Source: an uncultured Bacteroidota bacterium (GTDB lineage Bacteria > Bacteroidota > Bacteroidia > Bacteroidales > P3). From it: 64,000 nucleotides of DNA. The first letter of the stretch is position 1, and every line of letters begins with the position of its first letter. The notes beneath the pieces were generated by a model. That model ran no database searches. It was given only the letters and a program-made list of their open reading frames with translations, and was not told the origin of the DNA. The stretch lies in the NCBI GenBank assembly GCA_902776365.1, contig CACYPU010000001.1, positions 248,001 to 312,000 on the forward strand. Direction: 5' to 3'. The position numbers were made by a program, and so were the translations under genes. This document shows, one piece after another, positions 56,519 through 64,000 of this stretch.

Positions 56519-57222
56519 ATGAAGAAAATCGTGATTCTATGCACTACGTTGCTCGCTTTCGCAGCCCCGTCATGGGCACAGGGCGATTGGGTAGATTTAG
56601 GGCTGCCCAGCGGGCTGCTGTGGGCAACTCATAATGTGGGCGCCAACAAACCAGAGGAGTTTGGCGACCATTTCTCATGGGGTGAGACCGAACCCAAATC
56701 GGAATACCGAAAATTGCCAACTACCGTTATTTCGGCGGCGATGAGAATCATATCATAAAATACTGTTATAATCCTGAATATGGTAAGGATGGCTATATCG
56801 ATACCCTCGCCGTCCTTGAACCCATGGATGATGCAGCCACTGTCAGATGGGGTAACGGCGTCCGTACTCCGACGATGGATGAGTGGTATGAACTGATGGA
56901 AAACACAGAGGGGAAAGCCGACACATTAAACGGCGTTAGTGGTTATCGGTTCACTGCAACCAACGGCAATTCAATCTTTCTGCCAGCGGCTGGAGCATAT
57001 ATGGGAGGTCAGTATGAATATTGGGAAGATTTTTCTCCCGATTGGCTCAAGAAATTATATAACGCCAATGTGTGGGGCTACTATTGGGCAAGTACACTCA
57101 ATACGTATTCCCCAAAAGGTATCGTGGCATTCTTTTTTTGCCATAATACGTGTTATGTGCAGGGGTATACAGGAGGAAGATATATGGGGTTTAGTGTCCG
57201 TCCTGTGCGTTCAGTCCGATAG
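56519..57222 (+). pseudogene. FISUMP (Fibrobacter major paralogous domain) secreted protein, frameshifted
   Basis: Signal peptide MKKIVILCTTLLAFAAPSWA, then the domain start WVDLGLPSGLLWATHNVGAN and HFSWGETEPKSEYRK. The frame is then lost and would stop at 56756. Reading from the other frame gives NYRYFGGDENHIIKYCYNPE and onward without break through TPTMDEWYELM, to YWASTLNTYSPKG and MGFSVRPVR, ending at 57222. One missing A in the AAAA run at 56710-56713 would join both halves into one protein of about 234 residues. Could be a real broken gene or a base-calling error. The domain is frequent in surface proteins of Bacteroidota; its role is unclear. Confidence 0.8.
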
Positions 57223-57241
57223 GGTCCGTTCAATAGACAAA

Positions 57242-57275
57242 CAGAAAAGCGAAACTATCTGGTCTCGCTTTTCTG
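57242..57275. terminator. bidirectional terminator between the FISUMP gene and glyS
   Basis: CAGAAAAGCGA, 12-base loop, TCGCTTTTCTG followed by CTTTT; on the minus strand also followed by a short T-rich stretch. Lies between two convergent genes. Confidence 0.8.
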
Positions 57276-57296
57276 CTTTTAGTATTGTATCGGTGA

Positions 57297-58811
57297 TTAC
57301 AACTTGGCTTTGAGGTAGGCGGGCAGCTGGTCGATGCTGACGCGCTCCTGCTGCATGGTGTCGCGGTGGCGCACGGTGACCGCGTTGTCGGTCAGCGTGT
57401 CATTGTCGACGGTGATGCAGAAGGGGGTGCCGATGGCGTCCTGACGGCGGTAGCGGCGGCCGATGGCGTCCTTCTCGTCGTACTGCACCATCATGTCGGG
57501 CATCAGCAGGTGCTGAATCTCGCGGGCCTTCTCTGGCAGGCCGTCTTTCTTCACCAAAGGCAGCACGGCGGCCTTGTAGGGCGCCAGCTTGGCGGGGAGG
57601 CTGAGCACCACGCGGGTGCTGCCGTCCTCCAGGGTCTCCTCCTTCAGCGAGTGGCTGAAGATAGCCAGGAAGGTGCGGTCGACACCGATGGAGGTCTCGA
57701 TGACATATGGCGTGTAGCTCTCGTTGAGCTCGCTGTCGAAGTACTGCAGCTTCTTGCCGCTGAACTCGCTGTGACGCGAGAGGTCGAAGTCGGTGCGGCT
57801 GTGAATACCTTCGAGTTCCTTGAAGCCGAAGGGGAACTTGAACTCAATGTCGGTGGCGGCGTTGGCATAGTGGGCCAGCTTCTCGTGGTCGTGGTAGCGG
57901 TAGCAGTCGGCCGGGATGCCGAGGGCGAGGTGCCACTGCAGACGCTCCTCTTTCCAGTGCTTGAACCACTCGAGCTCCGTTCCGGGACGCACGAAGAACT
58001 GCATCTCCATCTGCTCGAACTCGCGCATGCGGAAGATGAATTGGCGGGCGACAATCTCGTTGCGGAAGGCCTTGCCAATCTGGGCGATGCCGAAGGGAAT
58101 CTTCATGCGTCCGCTCTTCTGCACGTTGAGGAAGTTGACGAAAATGCCCTGTGCTGTCTCGGGACGCAGATAGAGGGTATCGGAATCGTCAATCACACTG
58201 CCCATCTTGGTGGCGAACATCAGGTTGAACTGGCGCACGTCGGTCCAGTTGCGCGTGCCACTGATGGGGCATACGATTTCGAGGTCGAGGATGATCTGCT
58301 TGAGGCCGTCGAGGTCGTTGCGGTTCATGCAGTCGGCATAGCGTTCGTGGATTTCGTCAATCTTCTTCTGGTGTTCGAGCACACGGGCGTTGGTGGTGAC
58401 GAACTGCTGGCGGTCGAAGGCGTCGCCGAAGCGTTTGTGGGCCTTCTCGCATTCCTTCTCGATCTTCTCCTCAATCTTGGCGATATGGTCCTCGATGAGC
58501 ACGTCGGCGCGGTAGCGCTTCTTGCTGTCCTTGTTGTCGATGAGGGGGTCGTTGAAGGCGTCAACGTGGCCGCTGGCTTTCCAGATGCGCGGGTGCATGA
58601 AGATGGCGCTGTCGAGGCCCACGATGTTCTCGTGCATCTGCACCATGGCCTTCCACCAGTACTGCTTGATATTATTCTTCAGTTCCACACCCAACTGGCC
58701 GTAGTCGTAGACGGCGGCGAGGCCGTCGTAAATCTCAGAACTCGGGAAGATGAAACCGTATTCCTTGGCGTGAGCCACCACTTTTTTGAAGAAATCGTCT
58801 TGATTTGCCAT
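57297..58811 (-). CDS. glyS: glycyl-tRNA synthetase (alpha2 type)
   Basis: Class II synthetase of 504 residues charging tRNA-Gly. N-terminal FIFPSSEIYDGLAAVYDYGQ is diagnostic of the homodimeric form. Motif 2 is FRNEIVARQFIFRMREFEQM and motif 3 lies at IETSIGVDRTFLAIFSHS-like VIETSIGVDRTFLAIF. The C-terminal anticodon domain starts near LAPYKAAVLPLVKK. It follows gcvH on the same strand with a terminator between, so glycine-related genes sit side by side without clear cotranscription. Confidence 0.96.
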   Translation of the reverse strand: MANQDDFFKKVVAHAKEYGFIFPSSEIYDGLAAVYDYGQLGVELKNNIKQYWWKAMVQMHENIVGLDSAIFMHPRIWKASGHVDAFNDPLIDNKDSKKRYRADVLIEDHIAKIEEKIEKECEKAHKRFGDAFDRQQFVTTNARVLEHQKKIDEIHERYADCMNRNDLDGLKQIILDLEIVCPISGTRNWTDVRQFNLMFATKMGSVIDDSDTLYLRPETAQGIFVNFLNVQKSGRMKIPFGIAQIGKAFRNEIVARQFIFRMREFEQMEMQFFVRPGTELEWFKHWKEERLQWHLALGIPADCYRYHDHEKLAHYANAATDIEFKFPFGFKELEGIHSRTDFDLSRHSEFSGKKLQYFDSELNESYTPYVIETSIGVDRTFLAIFSHSLKEETLEDGSTRVVLSLPAKLAPYKAAVLPLVKKDGLPEKAREIQHLLMPDMMVQYDEKDAIGRRYRRQDAIGTPFCITVDNDTLTDNAVTVRHRDTMQQERVSIDQLPAYLKAKL

Positions 58812-58840
58812 AGAATTAATTAAGAATTAAGAACTAAGAA

Positions 58841-58869
58841 AATGGCTGTCCTTAAGGGCAGCCATTCTT
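58841..58869 (-). terminator. intrinsic terminator of gcvH
   Basis: On the minus strand: AATGGCTGCCC, TTAA loop, GGACAGCCATT followed by TTCTTAG. It is also preceded by an A-rich run. About 20 bases after the gcvH stop. Confidence 0.8.
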
Positions 58870-58887
58870 TTTTAGACGTTGTTCTTT

Positions 58888-59265
58888 TTAGGCACCGATT
58901 TTGGCGGTGTAGGCTGCGGCGTCCATGAGGGCGTCGATGTCGGCCATGTTCTCGGGTTTGATTTTGATGATCCAGCCATTGCCATAGGGGTCGGCGTTGA
59001 TGGCGGAAGCATCTTCGAGGGCGGTGTTGAACTCCACGACCTCACCCTTCACGGGCATCAGCAGGTCGGCCACAGTCTTCACAGCCTCGACAGAGCCAAA
59101 GGGCTCGCCGGCCTCGACGGTGTCGCCTTCGCAGGTGACGTCAACAAAGACGATGTCGCCAAGCTCGTGCTGAGCGTAATCAGTGATACCAACGAAAGCA
59201 AACTCGCCTTCGATACGCACCCATTCGTCGTCCTGGGTGTACTTCAGATTTGCAGGAATGTTCAT
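58888..59265 (-). CDS. gcvH: glycine cleavage system H protein
   Basis: Lipoyl carrier that shuttles the aminomethyl group from GcvP. 125 residues: [20 protein letters not shown] at the N-terminus, the lipoylated lysine in [17 protein letters not shown], and NPYG-type [17 protein letters not shown]. Typical length. LplA (54618-55562) can lipoylate it. Has its own promoter and terminator, separate from gcvP. Confidence 0.96.
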   Translation of the reverse strand: MNIPANLKYTQDDEWVRIEGEFAFVGITDYAQHELGDIVFVDVTCEGDTVEAGEPFGSVEAVKTVADLLMPVKGEVVEFNTALEDASAINADPYGNGWIIKIKPENMADIDALMDAAAYTAKIGA

Positions 59266-59310
59266 ATTCTTATTTAATTATATGTATTAATTCGTTTACT
59301 AAAACAGATG

Positions 59311-59318
59311 CAAAAATA
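59311..59318 (-). promoter_or_regulatory. -7 promoter box for gcvH
   Basis: TATTTTTG followed by CA on the minus strand, about 46 bases before the gcvH ATG. Confidence 0.68.
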
Positions 59319-59391
59319 CACATTTTTTTTTATATCGGAGAAAAAAATGAAAAAAAAATCAAAATTTTTTCTCCAATTGAAAAAAAAGCGC

Positions 59392-59399
59392 TATTTTTG
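59392..59399 (+). promoter_or_regulatory. -7 promoter box for rho
   Basis: TATTTTTG followed by CA. Leaves an untranslated leader of about 118 bases before the rho ATG at 59524, long enough for autoregulation by Rho, which is known for rho genes in other bacteria. Confidence 0.65.
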
Positions 59400-59523
59400 C
59401 AACGTCAATTTGAGGACAAAAAGAGTGCGCCGTTCTTTGTGAATTGTTGATAATGAAATTTTTGTCCAGTTTTCCCCTTACAAGTTAACCCTCGTCAACG
59501 TATCAACTTATCATCTATTATAC

Positions 59524-61410
59524 ATGTATAGTAAATCTGAACTCACTGCCAAGGCCCATATCGAACTCATCGAGATGGCAAAAGAAATGGGCATCTCCAA
59601 AGCCACGCGCATGGATGCGCAAGAACTGGTCTACAAGATTCTCGACCACCAGGCCTCGAATCCTGAAAAGAATGAAAATGTAAAAATGAAAAATGAAAAT
59701 GAGGCTCCTCAGGAAAGGAGGCGTCAGCATTTGAAACCCAAGCTGCTCGCCGAGTCGACACTGAAAAACCCTGAACTCCACAAGAGCCGGAACAAGAATG
59801 AAAATGTGAAGATGAAGAATGATAATCCGGCCACCCCGGCTCCCCAACCGCAGTCTCCAACGTCCCAGCTCAATATCATGGACCTCGAGATGCCTGTGGT
59901 GCCCGAGATGCCTGAATGGAAGGTCGACAGCGGGAAATGGAAAGTGGAAAGTGCCGAAGTGAAAACCCCAGCCACCGAAATGACGGCAGAGGCTCCCAAG
60001 CCCGAGGCTCCCAAGCAGGAAGAGATGCCTGCGCAGCCCCAGAAGAAGAAACGTGGCCGTCCGCGCAAGAGCGCACAGGACAACCAGAACCCTCAGAACT
60101 CTCCGGCTCCTCAGAGCACTCAGAATACTCCGAATGCTCAAGAAAAACAGGAAACCCCGGAACCTCCGACTTACAAACCGGAACCTAAGCCGGAACCCAA
60201 GCCGGAGCATAGGCCTGAGCCCAAACCCGAGCAAAAACAGGAAAAGAAACAAGAGCAGAAGCCCGAGCAAAAGCGCGAATATCCCTTTGAGCACGAAGGT
60301 GTCATCGAGGCCGAAGGTGTCCTCGAGATGGTTCCCGACGGCTACGGCTTCCTCCGCTCCTCCGACTACAACTACCTCTCGTCGCCCGACGATATCTACA
60401 TCTCGCCCGCCCAGATTCGCAACTACGGCCTCAAGACTGGCGATACCGTGCGTGGCAAGGTGCGTCCCCCTCGCGAAGGCGACAAATTCTTCCCCATGGT
60501 CAAGGTGCTCGAAATCAATGGTCTCTCGCCCGACCGCATCCGCGACCGCATCCCCTTCGAGAGCCTAACGCCGCTCTTCCCCAACCAGAAGTTCAAACTC
60601 ACCGGTCATCCGCAGGAGACCCTCTCCACCCGCATCATCGACCTCTTCACCCCCATCGGAAAAGGTCAGCGCGGCCTCATCGTCGCCCAACCCAAGACGG
60701 GTAAGACCACCCTTCTCAAGGAGGTGGCCAACGCCATCGCCTTCAACCACCCCGAAGTCTACCTCATGGTGCTGCTCATCGACGAGCGCCCCGAAGAGGT
60801 CACCGATATGCAGCGCTCCGTCAAAGCCGAGGTCATCGCCTCCACCTTCGACGAGCCCGCCGACCGTCACGTGCGCATCGCCAACATCGTCCTCGAAAAG
60901 GCCAAACGCCTCACTGAATGCGGTCACGACGTGATGATCGTGCTCGACTCCATCACTCGTCTGGCTCGCGCCTACAACACCGTGCAGCCCGCCTCTGGCA
61001 AGGTGCTCTCCGGCGGCGTCGAGGCCAACGCTCTCCAGAAACCCAAGCGCTTCTTCGGCGCTGCCCGCAAAATCGAAGGCGGCGGCTCCCTCACCATCAT
61101 CGCTACCGCCCTCACCGAGACGGGTTCCAAGATGGACGACGTCATTTTCGAGGAATTCAAGGGCACCGGCAACATGGAGCTGCAGCTCGACCGCAAACTC
61201 TCCAACCGCCGACTCTATCCTGCCATCGACCTCACCGCCTCCTCCACACGTCGCGACGACCTGCTGGTGAAGCCCGACATCCTCACCCGCAGTGTCGTGC
61301 TCCGCAACCACCTCACCGACCTCACACCCGTCGAGGCTATGGAATTCCTACAAAAGCAGATGTCCCACACCCGCGACAACGAGGAGTTCCTCTATACTAT
61401 GGATAAATAA
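59524..61410 (+). CDS. rho: transcription termination factor Rho with long disordered insertion
   Basis: ATP-dependent RNA helicase ending transcription. 628 residues versus 419 in E. coli. Residues 1-45 are the Rho N-domain ([20 protein letters not shown]). Residues 46-255 are a low-complexity insertion: two copies of a [11 protein letters not shown]-like motif coded by repeat words, an AT-hook-like [11 protein letters not shown], a Gln/Asn/Pro stretch and Lys/Pro/Glu repeats ([10 protein letters not shown]). Then the RNA-binding domain ([20 protein letters not shown]) and the ATPase core with P-loop [23 protein letters not shown], and the Q/R-loops near [20 protein letters not shown]. Large insertions are typical of Bacteroidota Rho. 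Confidence 0.96.
   Translation: MYSKSELTAKAHIELIEMAKEMGISKATRMDAQELVYKILDHQASNPEKNENVKMKNENEAPQERRRQHLKPKLLAESTLKNPELHKSRNKNENVKMKNDNPATPAPQPQSPTSQLNIMDLEMPVVPEMPEWKVDSGKWKVESAEVKTPATEMTAEAPKPEAPKQEEMPAQPQKKKRGRPRKSAQDNQNPQNSPAPQSTQNTPNAQEKQETPEPPTYKPEPKPEPKPEHRPEPKPEQKQEKKQEQKPEQKREYPFEHEGVIEAEGVLEMVPDGYGFLRSSDYNYLSSPDDIYISPAQIRNYGLKTGDTVRGKVRPPREGDKFFPMVKVLEINGLSPDRIRDRIPFESLTPLFPNQKFKLTGHPQETLSTRIIDLFTPIGKGQRGLIVAQPKTGKTTLLKEVANAIAFNHPEVYLMVLLIDERPEEVTDMQRSVKAEVIASTFDEPADRHVRIANIVLEKAKRLTECGHDVMIVLDSITRLARAYNTVQPASGKVLSGGVEANALQKPKRFFGAARKIEGGGSLTIIATALTETGSKMDDVIFEEFKGTGNMELQLDRKLSNRRLYPAIDLTASSTRRDDLLVKPDILTRSVVLRNHLTDLTPVEAMEFLQKQMSHTRDNEEFLYTMDK
59671..59703. repeat. AAAATGA words inside rho, first copy
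   Basis: AATGAAAATGTAAAAATGAA and AAATGAAAATGAG: tandem AAAATGA/AAAATGT words, in frame, coding [11 protein letters not shown]. The second copy at 59794-59826 codes [11 protein letters not shown]. Confidence 0.7.
59794..59826. repeat. AAAATGA words inside rho, second copy
   Basis: AAGAATGAAAATGTGAAGAT and GAAGAATGATAAT; a diverged copy of the array at 59671-59703, separated by 30 codons, in the same frame. Confidence 0.68.
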
Positions 61411-61415
61411 AAGTA

Positions 61416-61504
61416 AAAAGGGTTCGCTTCGCTTAAAAGGTTTAAAAGGGTTGCATAATGGCCCTCACCTCTTAAACCCCTTAAACCTTTTTAACCCCTT
61501 AAAC
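61416..61504. repeat. GGTTAAAA-word palindrome between rho and ltaE
   Basis: Left arm AAAAGGGTTCGCTTCGCTTA and AAAGGTTTAAAAGGG, core TTGCATAATGGCCCTCACC, right arm TCTTAAACCCCTTAAACC and TTTTTAACCCC. The GGTTCGCTTCGCT sub-core matches that at 18349. Confidence 0.88.
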
Positions 61505-61514
61505 CAAGAAAATA

Positions 61515-62579
61515 ATGAAACGAGGATTCGGTTCCGACAACCATTCGGGCATCAGCCCCGAGATACTGCAGGCCATCGCCGCCGCCAACGTCGACCATGC
61601 ACTGGCATACGGCGGCGACGAGTGGTGCGCCCGCACCGAACAGCTCTTCCGCGACCATTTCGGCCCCCAAGCCAAGGTCTATTTCGTCTTCAACGGCACC
61701 GGCGCCAACGTACTCTGCATCGACGCCATGTGCCGCTCCCACGAGGCTGTGGTGTGCGCCGAGACGGCACACATCAACGTCGACGAGTGCGGCGCCCCCC
61801 AGCGTGTCGTGGGTTGCCGTCTGCTCACCGTCGACACACCCGACGGCAAGCTCACCCCCGAGCTCGTCCGCACACGCCTCCACGGCTTCGGATTCGAGCA
61901 CCACTCGCAACCCAAGGCCATCAGCATCACCCAGAGCACCGAACTCGGCACACTCTATACCCTCGACGAGATACGCGCCCTTGCCGACCTCGCTCATTCC
62001 TACAATATGTATCTCCACATGGACGGCGCCCGCCTGGCCAACGCCGCCGTGGCCCTTAGATGCTCGTTCAAGGAGATGACCACCGACCTCGGCGTCGACT
62101 GCCTCTCCTTCGGTGGCACCAAGAACGGCATGCTCATGGGCGAGAGCTGCGTGATACTTAATCCCGCCCTCGACATCGACCTCAAATACCGCCGCAAGCA
62201 GATGACCCAGCTCTGCAGCAAGATGCGCTTCATCGCCGCCCAGTTCGAGGCCTACCTCACCACAGGCCTCTGGCGCCGCAACGCCGAGCACAGCAACGCG
62301 ATGGCGCAGCTGCTGAAAAAGGAACTGCAGGAGCTAATGTCCCAGCACTCCCCGGCACTCCCCAGCACTCCCCAGCACTCCACAATAAAAATCATGTACC
62401 CCGTTCAGGTCAACAGCGTCTTCGTCCAGCTCCCTGCCGAGGTGTGGCACGCGTTGCAGAAGGAATACTTCTTCTACGACTGGGACGAAGCCCAGAACGT
62501 CGTCCGCTGGATGTGCTCCTTCGACACCACCGAGGACGACATCCACTCTTTCGTTTCCGCCCTGAAACGCTTACTTTGA
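61515..62579 (+). CDS. ltaE: low-specificity L-threonine aldolase
   Basis: PLP enzyme splitting threonine into glycine and acetaldehyde. 354 residues of the fold-type I aldolase family: FGSDNHSGISPEILQAI, AYGGDEWCARTEQLFRDHFG, DGARLANAAVAL, and the PLP lysine in CLSFGGTKNGMLMGE. Between the barrel helix region and the small C-terminal domain, the segment SQHSPALPSTPQHS is coded by CCCAGCACTCC repeat words. Glycine produced could feed the glycine cleavage system. Confidence 0.93.
   Translation: MKRGFGSDNHSGISPEILQAIAAANVDHALAYGGDEWCARTEQLFRDHFGPQAKVYFVFNGTGANVLCIDAMCRSHEAVVCAETAHINVDECGAPQRVVGCRLLTVDTPDGKLTPELVRTRLHGFGFEHHSQPKAISITQSTELGTLYTLDEIRALADLAHSYNMYLHMDGARLANAAVALRCSFKEMTTDLGVDCLSFGGTKNGMLMGESCVILNPALDIDLKYRRKQMTQLCSKMRFIAAQFEAYLTTGLWRRNAEHSNAMAQLLKKELQELMSQHSPALPSTPQHSTIKIMYPVQVNSVFVQLPAEVWHALQKEYFFYDWDEAQNVVRWMCSFDTTEDDIHSFVSALKRLL
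62341..62382. repeat. CCCAGCACTCC words inside ltaE
   Basis: CCCAGCACTCCCCGGCACTC and CCCAGCACTCCCCAGCACTC: four tandem 10-base words, one orientation, in frame, coding SQHSPALPSTPQHS. Related in form to the GCACTCC words of the GGAGTGCAA family. Confidence 0.75.
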
Positions 62580-62625
62580 ATTAAAAAAAAGAAAAAATAT
62601 TTTAATTTTTAATTCTTAATTTTAT

Positions 62626-63135
62626 ATGAAACGCATCGCCCTCATCCTCCTAATTTTCACCTTTCACCTTTCACCTTTCACCTTGAAGGCCCAGGATTTC
62701 ACCTTCGACGGAGTGAAGATGCTACAACCTGTAAGTCAGTTCAAGACCGATTTGGAGACCAAAGGCTATGTGGCCACAGCATCGTGGTACGAAGGCACCG
62801 AATACTGGTTCTCCGGCGTGTTCCTCGGACGCAGGCCCAATTATTTCAATGTCAGAGGATACAAGGATTACGTCATGGAGGTGAATGTGGCCTATTCTTT
62901 CGCCTCTATAAGCGAGGTCGACAAGTTCAAGCAGGAAGCTTTCGAACTTCTAAAAAAGACCTACCCCGACTTCAAGGCTCGTCAAGACGAGTATAGTTAT
63001 ATGTTGGAGGGCTCCACCGGCACCGTTTCCATCTACTGGGGATTTAAGGAAACATTCGCAGGAGGCGATATGATGTTCCCCGTAGAAGATGTCTATGTGG
63101 TATCCATTTTTTTCCAGCCGAAGAAGAAGAAATAA
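62626..63135 (+). CDS. small secreted protein with a repeat-coded signal peptide
   Basis: 169 residues. The N-terminus MKRIALILLIFTFHLSPFTL is the signal peptide, cleaved near LKAQ; its second half (FTFHLSPFTL) is coded by four CTTTCACC words. The mature part, about 145 residues, is compact with VKMLQPVSQFKTDLETKGYV, a WYEGTEYWFSGVFLGRR segment and a C-terminal VYVVSIFFQPKKKK. No family recognised. A terminator and a promoter separate it from feoB. Confidence 0.75.
   Translation: MKRIALILLIFTFHLSPFTLKAQDFTFDGVKMLQPVSQFKTDLETKGYVATASWYEGTEYWFSGVFLGRRPNYFNVRGYKDYVMEVNVAYSFASISEVDKFKQEAFELLKKTYPDFKARQDEYSYMLEGSTGTVSIYWGFKETFAGGDMMFPVEDVYVVSIFFQPKKKK
62654..62685. repeat. CTTTCACC repeat arm in the signal peptide gene at 62626
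   Basis: Four tandem CTTTCACC/TTTTCACC words. Only the right arm is present here; the same array forms part of the S41 protease signal peptide at 13204-13235. Confidence 0.85.
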
Positions 63136-63200
63136 CCCGTTTTAAGTCTACGGAAACTATCTGAAACAGTCGTCGGGGGAAGAAAATCACCAATAATGGT

Positions 63201-63224
63201 GACCCCGATGGGTCGTTTTTTTTG
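63201..63224 (+). terminator. short intrinsic terminator before feoB
   Basis: GACCC, loop CGAT, GGGTC, G, then a T-run of eight. Short stem but strong T-run, about 65 bases after the stop of the secreted-protein gene. Confidence 0.65.
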
Positions 63225-63226
63225 TG

Positions 63227-63234
63227 TATCTTTG
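63227..63234 (+). promoter_or_regulatory. -7 promoter box for feoB
   Basis: TATCTTTG followed by CA, 19 bases before the feoB ATG at 63254, directly after the preceding terminator. Confidence 0.75.
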
Positions 63235-63253
63235 CAACTCAAAATTGCATGTA

Positions 63254-64000
63254 ATGAAACAATATAAAGTAGCCGTAGTGGGTAGCGCAAACAGCGGTAA
63301 ATCAGAGCTCTGCAGAGCCCTGCAAGAGGCTGTTTCACGCCGCGGTGAAGAGGTGGAAATCGAGTGGATTGAGGTTCACGACTGCGAGGAGGTGGAGTCC
63401 CACGACCCCGATGTAGTGGTGCAGGCGGTGGATAGCACCGACCTCGACGAGAGCCTCGTCATCACGCCGCAGCTCATCGACATGCACCGCCGCCTGCTGC
63501 TGGCTTTCGTTAAATACGACCTCCTGCTGGCCACCGACCATTCGCTCGATATGCACAGCCTTGAGCGCCAGATGGGCGTGCTGGCGCGTAAGGTCAATCC
63601 GCTCACCGGCGACGGCATCGACGACCTCGCCGCTATGGTGGTGCATGCCGCCGAGGGTAGGGTGGAGGTGCTGCGCCACGTGCATGTGGATTACGGACAC
63701 GACGTGATGCATGCCGTCAAGCGCCTCATCGATTTCCTCATAGCGAAAACGGCCGCCCAACTACTCAGTCACCCAGCCACCCAACCACTCAGCCACTCGT
63801 CGAAGCGCTACCTCGCCATCCGTCTCCTCGAGCGTCCAGTGGAGACGCTGCCGCTCTTCAAGGACGAGCCTTGGTATGCCGACCTCGCCGCCTTGGTGGA
63901 GCGCGAACGCAAGCACCTCTTCGTGGAACTCAAGCGTCCGCCCGAGGAGATAATCCACGAGGCGCGCCACGGATATGTCAGCGGTGCCCTCGCCGCCGCC
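63254..64000 (+). CDS. feoB: FeoB-like iron transporter with degenerate G domain (partial, runs off the window)
   Basis: The first 249 codons, open to the window edge. Residues 1-140 match the FeoB GTPase domain and 140-249 its helical guard region (RHVHVDYGHDVMHAVKRLID, KRYLAIRLLE, EEIIHEARHGYVSGAL). The P-loop is GSANSGKSE, but the part that should hold the switch regions and the DLPG (G3) motif is missing: only about 40 residues separate the P-loop from VVVQAVDSTDLDESL, against about 85 normally. The G4 motif NxxD reads VKYD, losing the Asn. No FeoA domain is fused in front. QLLSHPATQPLSHSSK is coded by repeat words (63759-63799). The membrane part is outside the window. Confidence 0.85.
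   Translation, partial: MKQYKVAVVGSANSGKSELCRALQEAVSRRGEEVEIEWIEVHDCEEVESHDPDVVVQAVDSTDLDESLVITPQLIDMHRRLLLAFVKYDLLLATDHSLDMHSLERQMGVLARKVNPLTGDGIDDLAAMVVHAAEGRVEVLRHVHVDYGHDVMHAVKRLIDFLIAKTAAQLLSHPATQPLSHSSKRYLAIRLLERPVETLPLFKDEPWYADLAALVERERKHLFVELKRPPEEIIHEARHGYVSGALAAA
63759..63799. repeat. CCACTCAG/CACCCAG words inside feoB
   Basis: CAACTACTCAGTCACCCAGC and CACCCAACCACTCAGCCACT: five to six tandem 7-8 base words, in frame, coding QLLSHPATQPLSHS in the linker before the guard-domain helix. Confidence 0.65.

Noticed and set aside
56710-56713. Phase-variable switch in the FISUMP gene
   Set aside because: A run of four A residues is too short to suggest frequent slippage; a fixed mutation or base error is simpler.

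Overview
The window looks like chromosomal DNA of an anaerobic, probably gut- or rumen-type member of the Bacteroidales. The evidence is: repeated Bacteroidota-type promoters (TAnnTTTG, several with a TTTG/ATTG box exactly 19 bases upstream); a type IX secretion gene (porQ) and a BspA-type leucine-rich-repeat protein with a sorting-like tail; a Na+-pumping methylmalonyl-CoA decarboxylase operon with its epimerase; paired PPDK and PEP carboxykinase; [FeFe] hydrogenases; and a Rho factor with a long disordered insertion. Coding DNA is clearly richer in G+C than the A/T-rich leaders. No rRNA, tRNA, CRISPR array, prophage or transposase gene was seen.

Layout. 0-9.5 kb: lipoprotein, ABC-F ATPase and acid phosphatase (minus); rluB and an ExbD-like lipoprotein (plus); RsmI-like methylase and a secreted protein (minus); then htrA, a MATE exporter and a secreted protein with start/stop overlaps. 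9.5-15 kb: sufB, aguB-aguA (agmatine to putrescine) and a C-terminal processing protease. 15-21.6 kb: an outer-membrane barrel, then mce-mmdA-(Cys-rich lipoprotein)-mmdD-mmdC-mmdB, which converts methylmalonyl-CoA to propionyl-CoA while exporting Na+. 21.7-28.7 kb: ygiQ, a minus-strand operon gapA-fabG-btuF-like-FKBP, then mtgA and a Xer recombinase. 28.7-34 kb: a broken Sel1-repeat lipoprotein and a hydrogenase cluster (thioredoxin-like ferredoxin, sensor-type hydrogenase with PAS domain, SpoIIE-type phosphatase, group B-like hydrogenase). 34-43 kb: ppdK, pckA, the BspA-like protein and gcvP. 43-50.4 kb: minus-strand buk-FKBP-aroC-lipoprotein and a barrel protein-valS pair. 50.6-57 kb: a secreted zinc-ribbon-like protein, kamA, porQ, lplA, a lipoprotein and a frameshifted FISUMP protein. 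57-64 kb: glyS and gcvH (minus), rho, ltaE, a small secreted protein and the first 249 codons of an unusual feoB.

Metabolically the genes fit amino-acid and sugar fermentation: glycine and threonine turnover (gcvP, gcvH, ltaE, lplA for lipoylation), lysine entry (kamA), butyrate kinase, succinate-to-propionate conversion coupled to a Na+ gradient, PEP/pyruvate/oxaloacetate interconversion, and H2 sensing or production.

The most unusual thing is a set of word-repeat palindromes. Short words of about 7-11 bases (GGAGTGCAA, GGTGAAA, GGTAGTG, GGTTAAAA, GGAGTTCAA and others) are tandemly repeated, and the array is then mirrored as its reverse complement around a core that is conserved within a family. 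They fill many intergenic gaps, but copies or single arms also lie in frame inside conserved genes (ABC-F, aguA, aroC, valS, lplA, ltaE, rho, feoB and others). In at least four genes (porQ, the S41 protease, the btuF-like gene and a small secreted protein) a repeat arm encodes the hydrophobic core of the signal peptide. This resembles the Rickettsia palindromic elements in behaviour but has a different architecture. No enzyme for their spread is evident here.
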